Assembly: GCA_019236925.1 (NCBI GenBank)
Contig: JAFAID010000242.1
Location: 1 to 33,852 of the forward strand
Direction: 5' to 3'
Length of the DNA stretch: 33,852 nt
Source: Mycobacterium sp.
GTDB taxonomy: Bacteria > Actinomycetota > Actinomycetes > Mycobacteriales > Mycobacteriaceae
Below are positions 26,963 to 33,852 of this stretch, in pieces. The translations under genes were made by a program, and so were the position numbers. The notes beneath the pieces are model-generated. The model did not search any database and was not told the origin of the DNA. It saw only the letters and a program-made list of their open reading frames with translations. Every line of letters starts with the position of its first letter. Position 1 is the stretch's first letter.

Positions 26963-27831
26963 GCAAGTCCTCTCACCGTGCGCGTCGGCGGCCGTTGCCC
27001 GCGGATCGACGCCACCATTTCCAGCACCCGCCGGGTGGGGCCGACTTCGTGCACCCGGAACATCCGCGCGCCCGCCGCGGCCGCCAGCGCGGTGGCAGCC
27101 AACGTTCCCTCCAGCCGTTCGGTCAGGTCCACGCCCAGAGTCTCCCCGACGAAGTCTTTGTTGCTCAACGCCATCAATACCGGCCACCCGGTGTTAACAA
27201 GATCTTCCACGTGGCGCAACAGCGCCAGCCCGTGGAACGTGTTCTTGCCGAAGTCGTGGGTCGGGTCGATCAGCACCCGGTCGCGAGCCACCCCGGCGGC
27301 GACGGCCCGCTCGGCCGCCGCGGTGACTTCGCTGATCACGTCATCGACGACGCCGCGGGTGCTGATCCCGTAGCGGACCCGGAACGGCCGGGTGCGGGGT
27401 GGCAAGCCGCCGGTGTGCGAGCACACCAGGCCCGCTCCGAATTCCGCGGCCACCTCGGGGACTGCGGGGTCGATGCCGCCCCAGGTGTCGTTGATCAGGT
27501 CCGCGCCGGCCCGGCAGGCCTGTCGCGCCACCTCGGAACGCCAGGTGTCGATGCTGATCAATTGGTCGGGGTAGGCATCGCGCAGCCACTCGATGAACGG
27601 CACCACCCGGGCGGTCTCGGTCGCGGTGTCGATGCTCTCCCCCGGGCCCGCCTTGACGCCGCCCACATCAATCACATCGGCGCCTTCGGCGATCAGGCGG
27701 TGTGCAGCATCGCGGGCCGCGTCGTCGCCCAAGGTGGCGCCGCGGTCGTAAAACGAATCCGGCGTGCGGTTGACGATCGCCATGATCAGCGGGCGGTCGC
27801 CGGTGATTGGGCGACCGCATAGGGTGTGCAC
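26959..27831 (-). CDS. folP2: Dihydropteroate synthase paralogue FolP2
   Basis: 290 aa from the GTG giving MHTLCGRPITG. It has the DHPS TIM-barrel motifs: LIMAIVNRTPDSFYDRG, ADVIDVGGVKAGPGE, ISIDTWRSEVA, ADLINDTWGG, RVLIDPTHDFGKNT and the final RVHEV. In M. tuberculosis FolP2 has little DHPS activity and its gene neighbours gpgS, so a role outside folate synthesis is possible. The frame is open to an ATG at 28017 (352 aa), but the added N-terminus does not resemble that of H37Rv, is lower in GC and contains a palindrome cluster, so I prefer the later start. The stop overlaps the gpgS ATG. True start uncertain. Confidence 0.9.
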   Translation of the reverse strand: MHTLCGRPITGDRPLIMAIVNRTPDSFYDRGATLGDDAARDAAHRLIAEGADVIDVGGVKAGPGESIDTATETARVVPFIEWLRDAYPDQLISIDTWRSEVARQACRAGADLINDTWGGIDPAVPEVAAEFGAGLVCSHTGGLPPRTRPFRVRYGISTRGVVDDVISEVTAAAERAVAAGVARDRVLIDPTHDFGKNTFHGLALLRHVEDLVNTGWPVLMALSNKDFVGETLGVDLTERLEGTLAATALAAAAGARMFRVHEVGPTRRVLEMVASIRGQRPPTRTVRGLA

Positions 27832-27954
27832 CCTTATATGGTGCCCGTCGGGACCGCTGCCCGAGCGGTGAGGGTCCAGCTGAACCTCACGAGACTCAAC
27901 AGCCTCTTCAGTCGCTGGGAGAGGGATAACTGCCTCCCGCAATTCGACATCGCG

Positions 27955-27988
27955 GGTGATATCACCACCTGGTGACGTCACATATGAC
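27955..27988. promoter_or_regulatory. Cluster of TGA(C/T)-type palindromes before folP2
   Basis: Three palindromes in 34 bp: GGTGATATCACC (27955-27966, perfect), GTGACGTCAC (27972-27981, perfect) and GTCA-N4-TGAC (27977-27988). They share TGAY/RTCA half-sites and lie ~125-155 bp upstream of the preferred folP2 start, as expected for an operator array. Regulator unknown. Confidence 0.4.
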
Positions 27989-28071
27989 ATCACTTTCGAC
28001 AAGAGAGTCGCGCCCATCTGACGGTGCTGGTGTGGCGATTGATGACGAAGGGACGGCGCGCTTCGGGGCTC

Positions 28072-29853
28072 TCAGCCCTGCGGTCGCTTACCCGCCGCGA
28101 CCTCGTCCGGATATTCGTCGTAGAACGGTAGATAACCTTCGTCGCGGCCGGCCAACACATACAGCGGATCCTCGACGCCCGGACCGTAAGCCTGCTCGCG
28201 CAGATCCACTTTGCGGCTCTTGAACGTGGTGGTGTGCTCCATCGACTCGACCACCCGCACGAACAGCGGCAGCGCATACGCCGGCAGCTGGTCATAGACA
28301 GTGCGGGCAAGCGCCTTTCCGTCGAACTCGGCGCCGTCGCGCAGTTTGACCGCGGCCATCCCGGCGCGACCGCCGGTGCGCGGAATCTCCACACCGAAAA
28401 CAGTGCACTCCTCGATGGACTTGTCAGCTGCCAGCGCGCGTTCCACTTGCGTGGTGGCGACGTTCTCACCCTTCCAGCGGAAGGTGTCGCCGAGCCGGTC
28501 GACGAAGGCGGCATGGCCCATGCCCTGCGGGCTCATCACGTCACCTGTGTTGAACCAGCAGTCCCCGTCACGAAAAGCGTTGCGCACCAGCTTCTTTTCG
28601 CTCGCACTCGGATCGGTGTAGCCATCGAACGGTTGCAGCTTGGTGACCGGGCTGAGCAGTAGACCTGGCTCGCCGGCGGGTACCCGCCGCACCCGCCCGT
28701 CCTCGCCGCGCAGCGGCGCGCCGGTGTCGGGGTCGTATTGCACGTAGGCCAACGGCGCGAACGAGATGCCGGTCGACTTGGGCACGTTGAAGATGTTGAT
28801 GAAGGCCATGTTGCCTTCGCTGGCCGCATAGAACTCACAGACCCGTGCGATGCCGAACCGGGCGGTGAACTCGTCCCAGATCTCCGGGCGCAAACCGTTG
28901 CCCGCGATCAGCCGCACCTTGTGCGCGCGATCGGTCGGCTTGGCGGGTTGGTTCAGCAGGTATCGGCAGATCTCACCGATATAGATGAAGGCGGTGGCCT
29001 CGGTTGCGATCACCTCGTCCCAAAATCGCGACGCCGAGAAGGATTTCCCAAGCGCGAGGGTCGCCCCGGAGTTGATCACCGATCCAACCGCCACCGTGAG
29101 CGCGTTGTTGTGGTACAGCGGCAGGCAGCTGTACAGCGTGTGGGAACCCTTTAGCCGCAGCCCCAGCCCGCCGAATATGGCGAGGGCCGCCAACCACCGT
29201 CGATGGGTCATCACGCTGGCCTTGGGATGACCGGTGGTGCCCGAGGTGAAGATATAGAACGCGGTGTCTTTGGCCAGCACCGCTGACGCCGACGGCGGAT
29301 TTGCCGTAGGCGCGGTGACGGCCAACCGCTGCACCTCTTCGATCGTCGTCGGCGCGATGCCGGACCCGCCGCACTCGTCCACCGCGTCGACCAGATCGGA
29401 TTCGACGACCAGCACCTTGGCCTCCAGCAGGCCAATGCTGTGGGCCAGCACCTCGCCGCGCTGGTGGTAGTTGAGCATGCCGGCGACCGCGCCGCATTTC
29501 ACCGCGGCCAGCATCGCCAGCACGGCATTGGGCGAGTTCCGCAGCATGATCCCGACGACATCGCCGCGGCCGACACCGCGCGCCGCCAACACCGCGGCAT
29601 ATCGGTTAACGGTCGCGTTCGCCTCGCGGTAGCTCAGCTGCTGTTCGCCGAACCGGATGAACACCCGGTCGCCGTATCGGGCAGCGCGCTCCTGGAACAC
29701 TTTGCCGATCGATGTTTTGGCGGTTGGCCGCGCCACCAGCCCGGTAAGCGCCGCGCGAACGATCACCGGAACGTCGCTTAATACGCTGTGCGCGCGGGTC
29801 GCGATATCGAGCAGGCCCACCGATCTTTGAGCACCGGAGTCGTGTTCGGACAC
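28072..29853 (-). CDS. fadD6: Long-chain acyl-CoA synthetase FadD6
   Basis: 593 aa, close to the ~597 aa of M. tuberculosis FadD6. It is an AMP-forming fatty acyl-CoA synthetase of the FATP/very-long-chain type. Motifs: the ATP-binding FYIFTSGTTGHPKASVMTHRRW, EFYAASEGNMAFINIFN, CWFNTGDVMSPQGMGHAAFVDRLGDTFRWKGENVATTQVE, and TTTFKSRKVDL near the end. It activates imported or host lipids for oxidation or remodelling. I chose the GTG at 29853 (VSEHDSG) because GAGGGG lies 6 nt before it; a TTG two codons upstream is possible. It follows the LOG gene by 62 bp on the same strand. Confidence 0.94.
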   Translation of the reverse strand: MSEHDSGAQRSVGLLDIATRAHSVLSDVPVIVRAALTGLVARPTAKTSIGKVFQERAARYGDRVFIRFGEQQLSYREANATVNRYAAVLAARGVGRGDVVGIMLRNSPNAVLAMLAAVKCGAVAGMLNYHQRGEVLAHSIGLLEAKVLVVESDLVDAVDECGGSGIAPTTIEEVQRLAVTAPTANPPSASAVLAKDTAFYIFTSGTTGHPKASVMTHRRWLAALAIFGGLGLRLKGSHTLYSCLPLYHNNALTVAVGSVINSGATLALGKSFSASRFWDEVIATEATAFIYIGEICRYLLNQPAKPTDRAHKVRLIAGNGLRPEIWDEFTARFGIARVCEFYAASEGNMAFINIFNVPKSTGISFAPLAYVQYDPDTGAPLRGEDGRVRRVPAGEPGLLLSPVTKLQPFDGYTDPSASEKKLVRNAFRDGDCWFNTGDVMSPQGMGHAAFVDRLGDTFRWKGENVATTQVERALAADKSIEECTVFGVEIPRTGGRAGMAAVKLRDGAEFDGKALARTVYDQLPAYALPLFVRVVESMEHTTTFKSRKVDLREQAYGPGVEDPLYVLAGRDEGYLPFYDEYPDEVAAGKRPQG

Positions 29854-29915
29854 TGTCAACCCCTCGTTTCGCTGCGCCGCCAGTGCGCAAGCCTAGCCCT
29901 GAGCGGCGACGACCC

Positions 29916-30479
29916 TCAGGTGGGTGCGCAGGCCGCGAGTGCCGCGTTCACATCATCGACTACCACCAGCCGGTCCAGCGCGGTCTGCGATACATAGCCG
30001 CTGTCGAGCAGGCCGTAGAGCCATGCGCGCAACCCGTCGAAATGTCCGCCCGGGTCCAGCATTACCACCGGTTTGTCGTGCACACCGAGATACCCGCCGG
30101 TCCAGGCCTCAAACAGCTCCTCCAGCGTGCCGATGCCGCCCGGCAGCGCGATGAACGCGTCGGCGCGGTCCTCCATGATCTGTTTGCGCTCGCGCATGGT
30201 GTCGGTCACGATCAGCTCGTCGGCGTCGGTGTCGGCGACCTCGCGCCGGACCAGCATCTTGGGGATGACGCCGACGGTCCACGCACCGCGGGCCCGCGCG
30301 GCGGAGGCCAACGCACCCATCGCGGAGACGTTGCCGCCGCCCCAGACCAGGGTCCAGCCCCGGTCGGCGATCGCCTCGCCGAGTTCGGCGGCCAACGCCA
30401 ACAACTCGGGGTGCGTGGGCCCGGAGGCGCAGTACACGCAGACCGCCCACGCCTGCGGTGCATCGCGTTTGGATTGCAC
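29916..30479 (-). CDS. LOG-family cytokinin riboside phosphoribohydrolase (Rv1205-like)
   Basis: 187 aa, the same length as Rv1205. It has the Lonely Guy nucleotide fold: VYCASGPTHPELLALAAELG, LVWGGGNVSAMGALASAA, the diagnostic PGGIGTLEELFE motif at ~113-124, and ERKQIMEDRADAFIAL. It cleaves cytokinin-type nucleoside monophosphates to free base and ribose-5-phosphate. In M. tuberculosis Rv1205 is a Pup-proteasome target whose build-up sensitises cells to nitric oxide. The GTG start gives MQSKRDAPQ. It is divergent from the AAA ATPase gene, with 104 bp between starts. Confidence 0.92.
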   Translation of the reverse strand: MQSKRDAPQAWAVCVYCASGPTHPELLALAAELGEAIADRGWTLVWGGGNVSAMGALASAARARGAWTVGVIPKMLVRREVADTDADELIVTDTMRERKQIMEDRADAFIALPGGIGTLEELFEAWTGGYLGVHDKPVVMLDPGGHFDGLRAWLYGLLDSGYVSQTALDRLVVVDDVNAALAACAPT

Positions 30480-30571
30480 AGTCGAACCCTAGTAGACGTA
30501 GTAGACCGCTTAGACCGCCTTGCCGCCGAGTGCATTTGGGGCTATTGGCATGGCGGCAACCCCGCGCGCCA

Positions 30572-30577
30572 TAAAAT
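30572..30577 (+). promoter_or_regulatory. -10 element TAAAAT, leaderless start
   Basis: TAAAAT ends exactly 6 nt before the GTG at 30584, with no ribosome-binding site, so a leaderless message is likely. The nearest -35-like TTGGCA (30545-30550) is 21 bp away, which is long. Confidence 0.5.
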
Positions 30578-30583
30578 CCGGCG

Positions 30584-32836
30584 GTGCCGACTGCTTGGGT
30601 TGCCGCGCCGGCGGACGCCGTACTGGACCGGGTCGCGGCCACGCTGGACGAACCCCAAAGGTCCGGTGTGGTGCTGGTCGGAGCCGACGGCGTCGGCAAG
30701 ACGCTGCTCGCGCGCACTGCCGGCGAGAGGTTCGCCGCTGGCAAGCCGTCGACCGCGGTGCGCCGGGTAGTGGGCACCGCGACGGGACGGAGCGTGCCGT
30801 TCGGCGCGTTCCGCGCCCTGCTCGACATCGCAGACGTCGCCGATACCGGCAGGCCCGCGGAGCTGCTGCGGGCCGCACACGATTCGCTGACCGGTGACGG
30901 CGATGCGCGGGTGTTCGTGATCGACGACGCGCATGACCTCGACCACCTGTCGGCCACCCTGGTGTACCAGCTGGCGCTGAGTCGCTCAGCGCGACTGGTC
31001 GTCACGATCCGGGCCGGCACCGAGCTGCCCGACGCGATCGCGGCGCTGTCGGCCGATGAACTGCTCACCCTGGTCGAGGTTGAGCCGCTGGATCGACCGG
31101 CCACGGCGGCACTGCTGGAATCGGTCCTCGGCGCGCCGCTGGATGCCGCGCTGACCGACGAGGTGTTTGCACGCAGCCAGGGCAACCCGCTGTACCTGCG
31201 GCACCTGGTCCTGGGCGGCGAGTTGGAGAATGGCCCACCACTGCCTGCCTTGATCGACGGCTACGTGGCCGGTCTGCCCACGCCGGCCCGCACAGTGCTC
31301 GACTACCTGGCGGTGGCAGAGCCCGTGGGCCGCGCCGACCTGGCGGCGCTGGCCGGCGAGCACGCCGTCGACGAAGCGGAAGCCACCGGCGCGGTCGCTT
31401 CCGATGACAATGCGATGGTGTACGCGGCCCATCCGCTCTACACCCGCCGCGTCCGCGCCGCGCTGGCGCCGGCCACCGCGCGGGCGTTGCGGACATCGCT
31501 GGTCGAACATTTGCCGGCTCGGCCATCCGGCCATCTCGGCGACCAGCTGCGACGGTCGGCGCTGGCCGTCGACAGCGACGCGCCCGGCGCCGTCGACGAC
31601 ACGGTGACCGCGGCCCAACACGCGCTGCGGTTCGGTGAGCTCGAACTCGCCGAACAGCTCGCGCGCGCCGCTCTGGACCGGTCGGGCGGACTGGCCGCTC
31701 GGCTGACCCTGGCGTACGCGCTGGCCTGGCAGGGCCATGGACGAGAAGCGGGCGCGGTGCTGGAGGCGGTGGATCCCGAGCAGTTGTCGCAGTCCGAGTT
31801 GATCGAGTGGGCACTGCCGCGGGCCGCCAACCAGTTCTGGATGCTCAGCGAGCCGGAGCGGGCCACCGCGTTTCTGCAGACCACCCGGAACCGCATCGAT
31901 GCGCCAACGGCGCGGGCCACCCTCGACGCGCTCGCGGCGACCTTTGCGATGAACGCCGGCACTCCGCTGCGCGCGTTGCGGATCGCGGACGAGGTGTTGG
32001 CCTCGCCGCACGCCGACCAGGTGGCTGTGGGGTGGGCGGCGTCGGCGGCGGCGCTGAGCTCGGCGCGCACCGGCCGGTTCGACGACGTCGAGGCGCTGGC
32101 CGGGCGTGCGATGGCCGCCGAGCATCCCGGATTGCTGCGATTCACCAGCGGCTTCGGCCGAATCACCACGCTGCTGATGGCGGGCCGGCTGACCGAGGCC
32201 CGCAAGTTGGCGCAGCGCTACACCGACTTCGCCGAGCTGCAGCAGCCGGGGCGGGCGATCGGCGAGACGTTGGTGGGCTACGTGGCGATCGCCCAGGGCG
32301 ATTTCGACGCCGCCGTCACGCTGCTGGGCCGGGCCGCCGATCCGCTGGCGCGGACCGGGTATTCCTGGGGTCCGCTGTCGCTGACATTGCTCGCTCAGGC
32401 ACTTGGCCAGCGGGGTGAACAACTCGAGGCCGCAAAGGTTTTCAGTCGAGCGGAGTCTCGGCACGGCATGAAATCGAGGCTGTTCGCTCCGGAGTTGGCA
32501 CTGGCCAAGGCGTGGTCGAAGAGGGCGCACGGGGATACGACCGGCGCGATCGAAGCCGCCCGTGACGCTGTGCAGGCCGCAGAACGTGGCGGGCAGTCGG
32601 CGATCGCGCTGCGCGCGCTGCAGGACGCGGCGCGACTCGGGGACACCCGTGCGGTGTTCAAGGCCGAACGCTTGTCGGTCGAGGTGGACTGCGTGCTCGG
32701 CCGGCTCACGCTGGCGCACGCCCGCGCGCTGGCCGACGGCGATGCGGCGGCGCTGGCCGAGGTGGCCGCGGACCTGGCCGATCGGGGACTGCATCCCGCG
32801 GCCGCCGATGCGTCCGCCCAGGCGCAACGCGCTTAG
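30584..32836 (+). CDS. AAA/STAND-type ATPase without HTH (Rv1204c-like)
   Basis: 750 aa. An N-terminal AAA_16-type NTPase spans ~20-230: Walker [12 protein letters not shown] (~32-42), Walker [12 protein letters not shown] (~106-116) and the sensor-like [33 protein letters not shown] is the usual post-ATPase motif of LuxR/MalT-like regulators. The remaining ~450 residues are Ala/Leu-rich helical repeats, TPR-like. The C-terminal LuxR helix-turn-helix of full-length LAL regulators is absent: the protein ends in SAQAQRA. It is probably a signalling ATPase acting through partners. The stop overlaps the dapE stop tail to tail. As I recall, H37Rv has two shorter ORFs (Rv1204c, Rv1203c) here. Confidence 0.85.
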   Translation: MPTAWVAAPADAVLDRVAATLDEPQRSGVVLVGADGVGKTLLARTAGERFAAGKPSTAVRRVVGTATGRSVPFGAFRALLDIADVADTGRPAELLRAAHDSLTGDGDARVFVIDDAHDLDHLSATLVYQLALSRSARLVVTIRAGTELPDAIAALSADELLTLVEVEPLDRPATAALLESVLGAPLDAALTDEVFARSQGNPLYLRHLVLGGELENGPPLPALIDGYVAGLPTPARTVLDYLAVAEPVGRADLAALAGEHAVDEAEATGAVASDDNAMVYAAHPLYTRRVRAALAPATARALRTSLVEHLPARPSGHLGDQLRRSALAVDSDAPGAVDDTVTAAQHALRFGELELAEQLARAALDRSGGLAARLTLAYALAWQGHGREAGAVLEAVDPEQLSQSELIEWALPRAANQFWMLSEPERATAFLQTTRNRIDAPTARATLDALAATFAMNAGTPLRALRIADEVLASPHADQVAVGWAASAAALSSARTGRFDDVEALAGRAMAAEHPGLLRFTSGFGRITTLLMAGRLTEARKLAQRYTDFAELQQPGRAIGETLVGYVAIAQGDFDAAVTLLGRAADPLARTGYSWGPLSLTLLAQALGQRGEQLEAAKVFSRAESRHGMKSRLFAPELALAKAWSKRAHGDTTGAIEAARDAVQAAERGGQSAIALRALQDAARLGDTRAVFKAERLSVEVDCVLGRLTLAHARALADGDAAALAEVAADLADRGLHPAAADASAQAQRA

Positions 32837-33852
32837 CTGCTCAGATACGCCCGCAGCACGGTCGCGGCCGCGGTGATCTGGTGCACGGGCACCCGCTCGT
32901 CGCGGGTATGGGCGACGTTGGGATCGCCCGGCCCATAGTTGACCGCGGGAATGCCCCTGGCGGCGAACCGCGACACGTCGGTCCAGCCGTATTTCGCCCG
33001 CACCTGCCCGCCGGCGGCCTCGACCAGGGCCTTGGCTGCCGGCTTGGACAACCCGGGCAGCGCTCCGGCGGCAAAGTCGGTTTGCTCGATCCGCAGGTCG
33101 AGCCCGTCGAAAACCTCACGGACATGGCGCAGCGCGGCGTCCGGCGAGCGGTCGGGCGCGAAGCGGAAGTTCACCGTCACCGACGCGGCATCAGGGATGA
33201 CGTTGCCGGCGACGCCGCCGTCGATGTGTACCGCCGACAACCCTTCGCGGTAGGTGCAGCCGTCGATCTCGACACTGCGGGCCCGATAGCCCCCCAGCCG
33301 GTCGAGCACCGCGCCCAGCTTGTGAATAGCGTTGTCGCCCAACCAAGATCGGGCCGAGTGGGCCCGGGTTCCGGTCGTGTGGATGACGACGCGCAGCGTG
33401 CCCTGACAGCCGGCTTCGATGAAGCCGCCGGTCGGCTCGCCCAGGATCGCCACGTCGGCCGACAGCCAGTCCGGCAGCTCGCGTTCAATCCGTCCCAAAC
33501 CGTTTGCGGCTGAGTCGATTTCCTCGCAGTCGTAGAACACCAACGTCAAGTCGTGCGCCGGCGCTGTGACCGTGGCGGCCAGATGCAGGAAGACCGCGTC
33601 ACCGGACTTCATGTCGGTGGTGCCGCAGCCGTGCAGCGAATCTCCGTCTCGGCGGCTCGGCAGGTTGCCGGCTACCGGAACGGTGTCGAGGTGGCCGGCC
33701 AGCAGCACCCGCGTCGGTCGGCCGAGCGCTGTGCGCGCCAGCACGGCATTGCCGTTGCGGATGATCTCGTACCCCAAAGCCGCGGGAGTCTGCGCCCGCA
33801 GCGCGGCTTCCACCTCGTCGGCGATGCGCTTTTCCTGCCGCGATTCGCTTGG
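32833..33852 (-). CDS. dapE: Succinyl-diaminopimelate desuccinylase DapE, 5' end outside window
   Basis: 339 residues are visible; by comparison with the 354-aa M. tuberculosis DapE about 15 N-terminal residues lie beyond the right edge. It hydrolyses N-succinyl-LL-diaminopimelate in lysine/peptidoglycan synthesis and is a dizinc M20 peptidase-family enzyme. Metal ligands sit in [11 protein letters not shown] (His), [12 protein letters not shown] (Asp) and [14 protein letters not shown] (Glu-Glu). [26 protein letters not shown] is the dimerisation region. The visible N-terminal end reads [18 protein letters not shown] in the same frame, confirming that coding continues out of the window. Confidence 0.95.
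   Translation of the reverse strand, partial: PSESRQEKRIADEVEAALRAQTPAALGYEIIRNGNAVLARTALGRPTRVLLAGHLDTVPVAGNLPSRRDGDSLHGCGTTDMKSGDAVFLHLAATVTAPAHDLTLVFYDCEEIDSAANGLGRIERELPDWLSADVAILGEPTGGFIEAGCQGTLRVVIHTTGTRAHSARSWLGDNAIHKLGAVLDRLGGYRARSVEIDGCTYREGLSAVHIDGGVAGNVIPDAASVTVNFRFAPDRSPDAALRHVREVFDGLDLRIEQTDFAAGALPGLSKPAAKALVEAAGGQVRAKYGWTDVSRFAARGIPAVNYGPGDPNVAHTRDERVPVHQITAAATVLRAYLSS

Noticed and set aside
30986..32827. 613-aa antisense open frame opposite the STAND-like ATPase
   Set aside because: Long antisense frames are common in high-GC genes. The plus frame has clear Walker motifs; the antisense product is Arg/Gln/Gly-rich with no motif.

Overview
The window is a piece of a mycobacterial chromosome, most likely from a slow-growing non-tuberculous Mycobacterium. 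It has high GC, many GTG starts, and gene order collinear (in reverse orientation) with the M. tuberculosis H37Rv stretch dapE (Rv1202) to sugC (Rv1238). Rv assignments come from my memory of protein sequences and synteny; no search was run. There are no rRNA or tRNA genes, no CRISPR array and no recognisable transposase. No gap without a gene is longer than about 280 bp.

Layout. 1-4667 (minus): the LpqY-SugA-SugB-SugC trehalose importer, ending in a translationally coupled SUFU-domain gene that runs off the left edge. 4767-8926: a stress-type membrane protein (minus), a proline-rich DUF4190 protein (plus), a CitE-like CoA-ester lyase (minus), then an MgtE_N/CBS protein coupled to a DUF1003 membrane protein (plus). 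9131-10648: a lytic transglycosylase. 10805-12315: a two-gene cassette (unknown Cys/His-rich protein plus SDR dehydrogenase) behind a perfect 11-bp inverted repeat. It looks like an acquired insert between the transglycosylase and mrp. 12590-13720: mrp. 13734-17062 (minus): the envelope-stress block sigE, rseA, htrA, tatB. 17273-17941: an O-methyltransferase divergent from sigE.

18014-21908: a TetR-controlled ABC exporter operon with a membrane methyltransferase. 21925-24529: divergent glgC and glgM, supplying and using ADP-glucose. 24563-30479 (minus): LOG protein and fadD6, then folP2-gpgS-DivIVA-like-tag-DUF3117, with overlapping reading frames between several. 30584-32836: a large AAA/STAND ATPase. 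32833-33852: dapE, cut by the right edge.

The themes are trehalose, glycogen and methylglucose-lipopolysaccharide sugar metabolism, envelope stress, and drug/lipid export. Several genes have a TANNNT -10 hexamer ending 5-8 nt before the start codon, as expected for leaderless mycobacterial mRNAs. The points most worth checking are the inserted cassette and its operator, a Gly-to-Glu change in the Walker A motif of the exporter ATPase, a dispersed repeat that has become the C-terminus of GpgS, a palindrome cluster in the presumed leader of folP2, and the SUFU gene joined to the trehalose importer.
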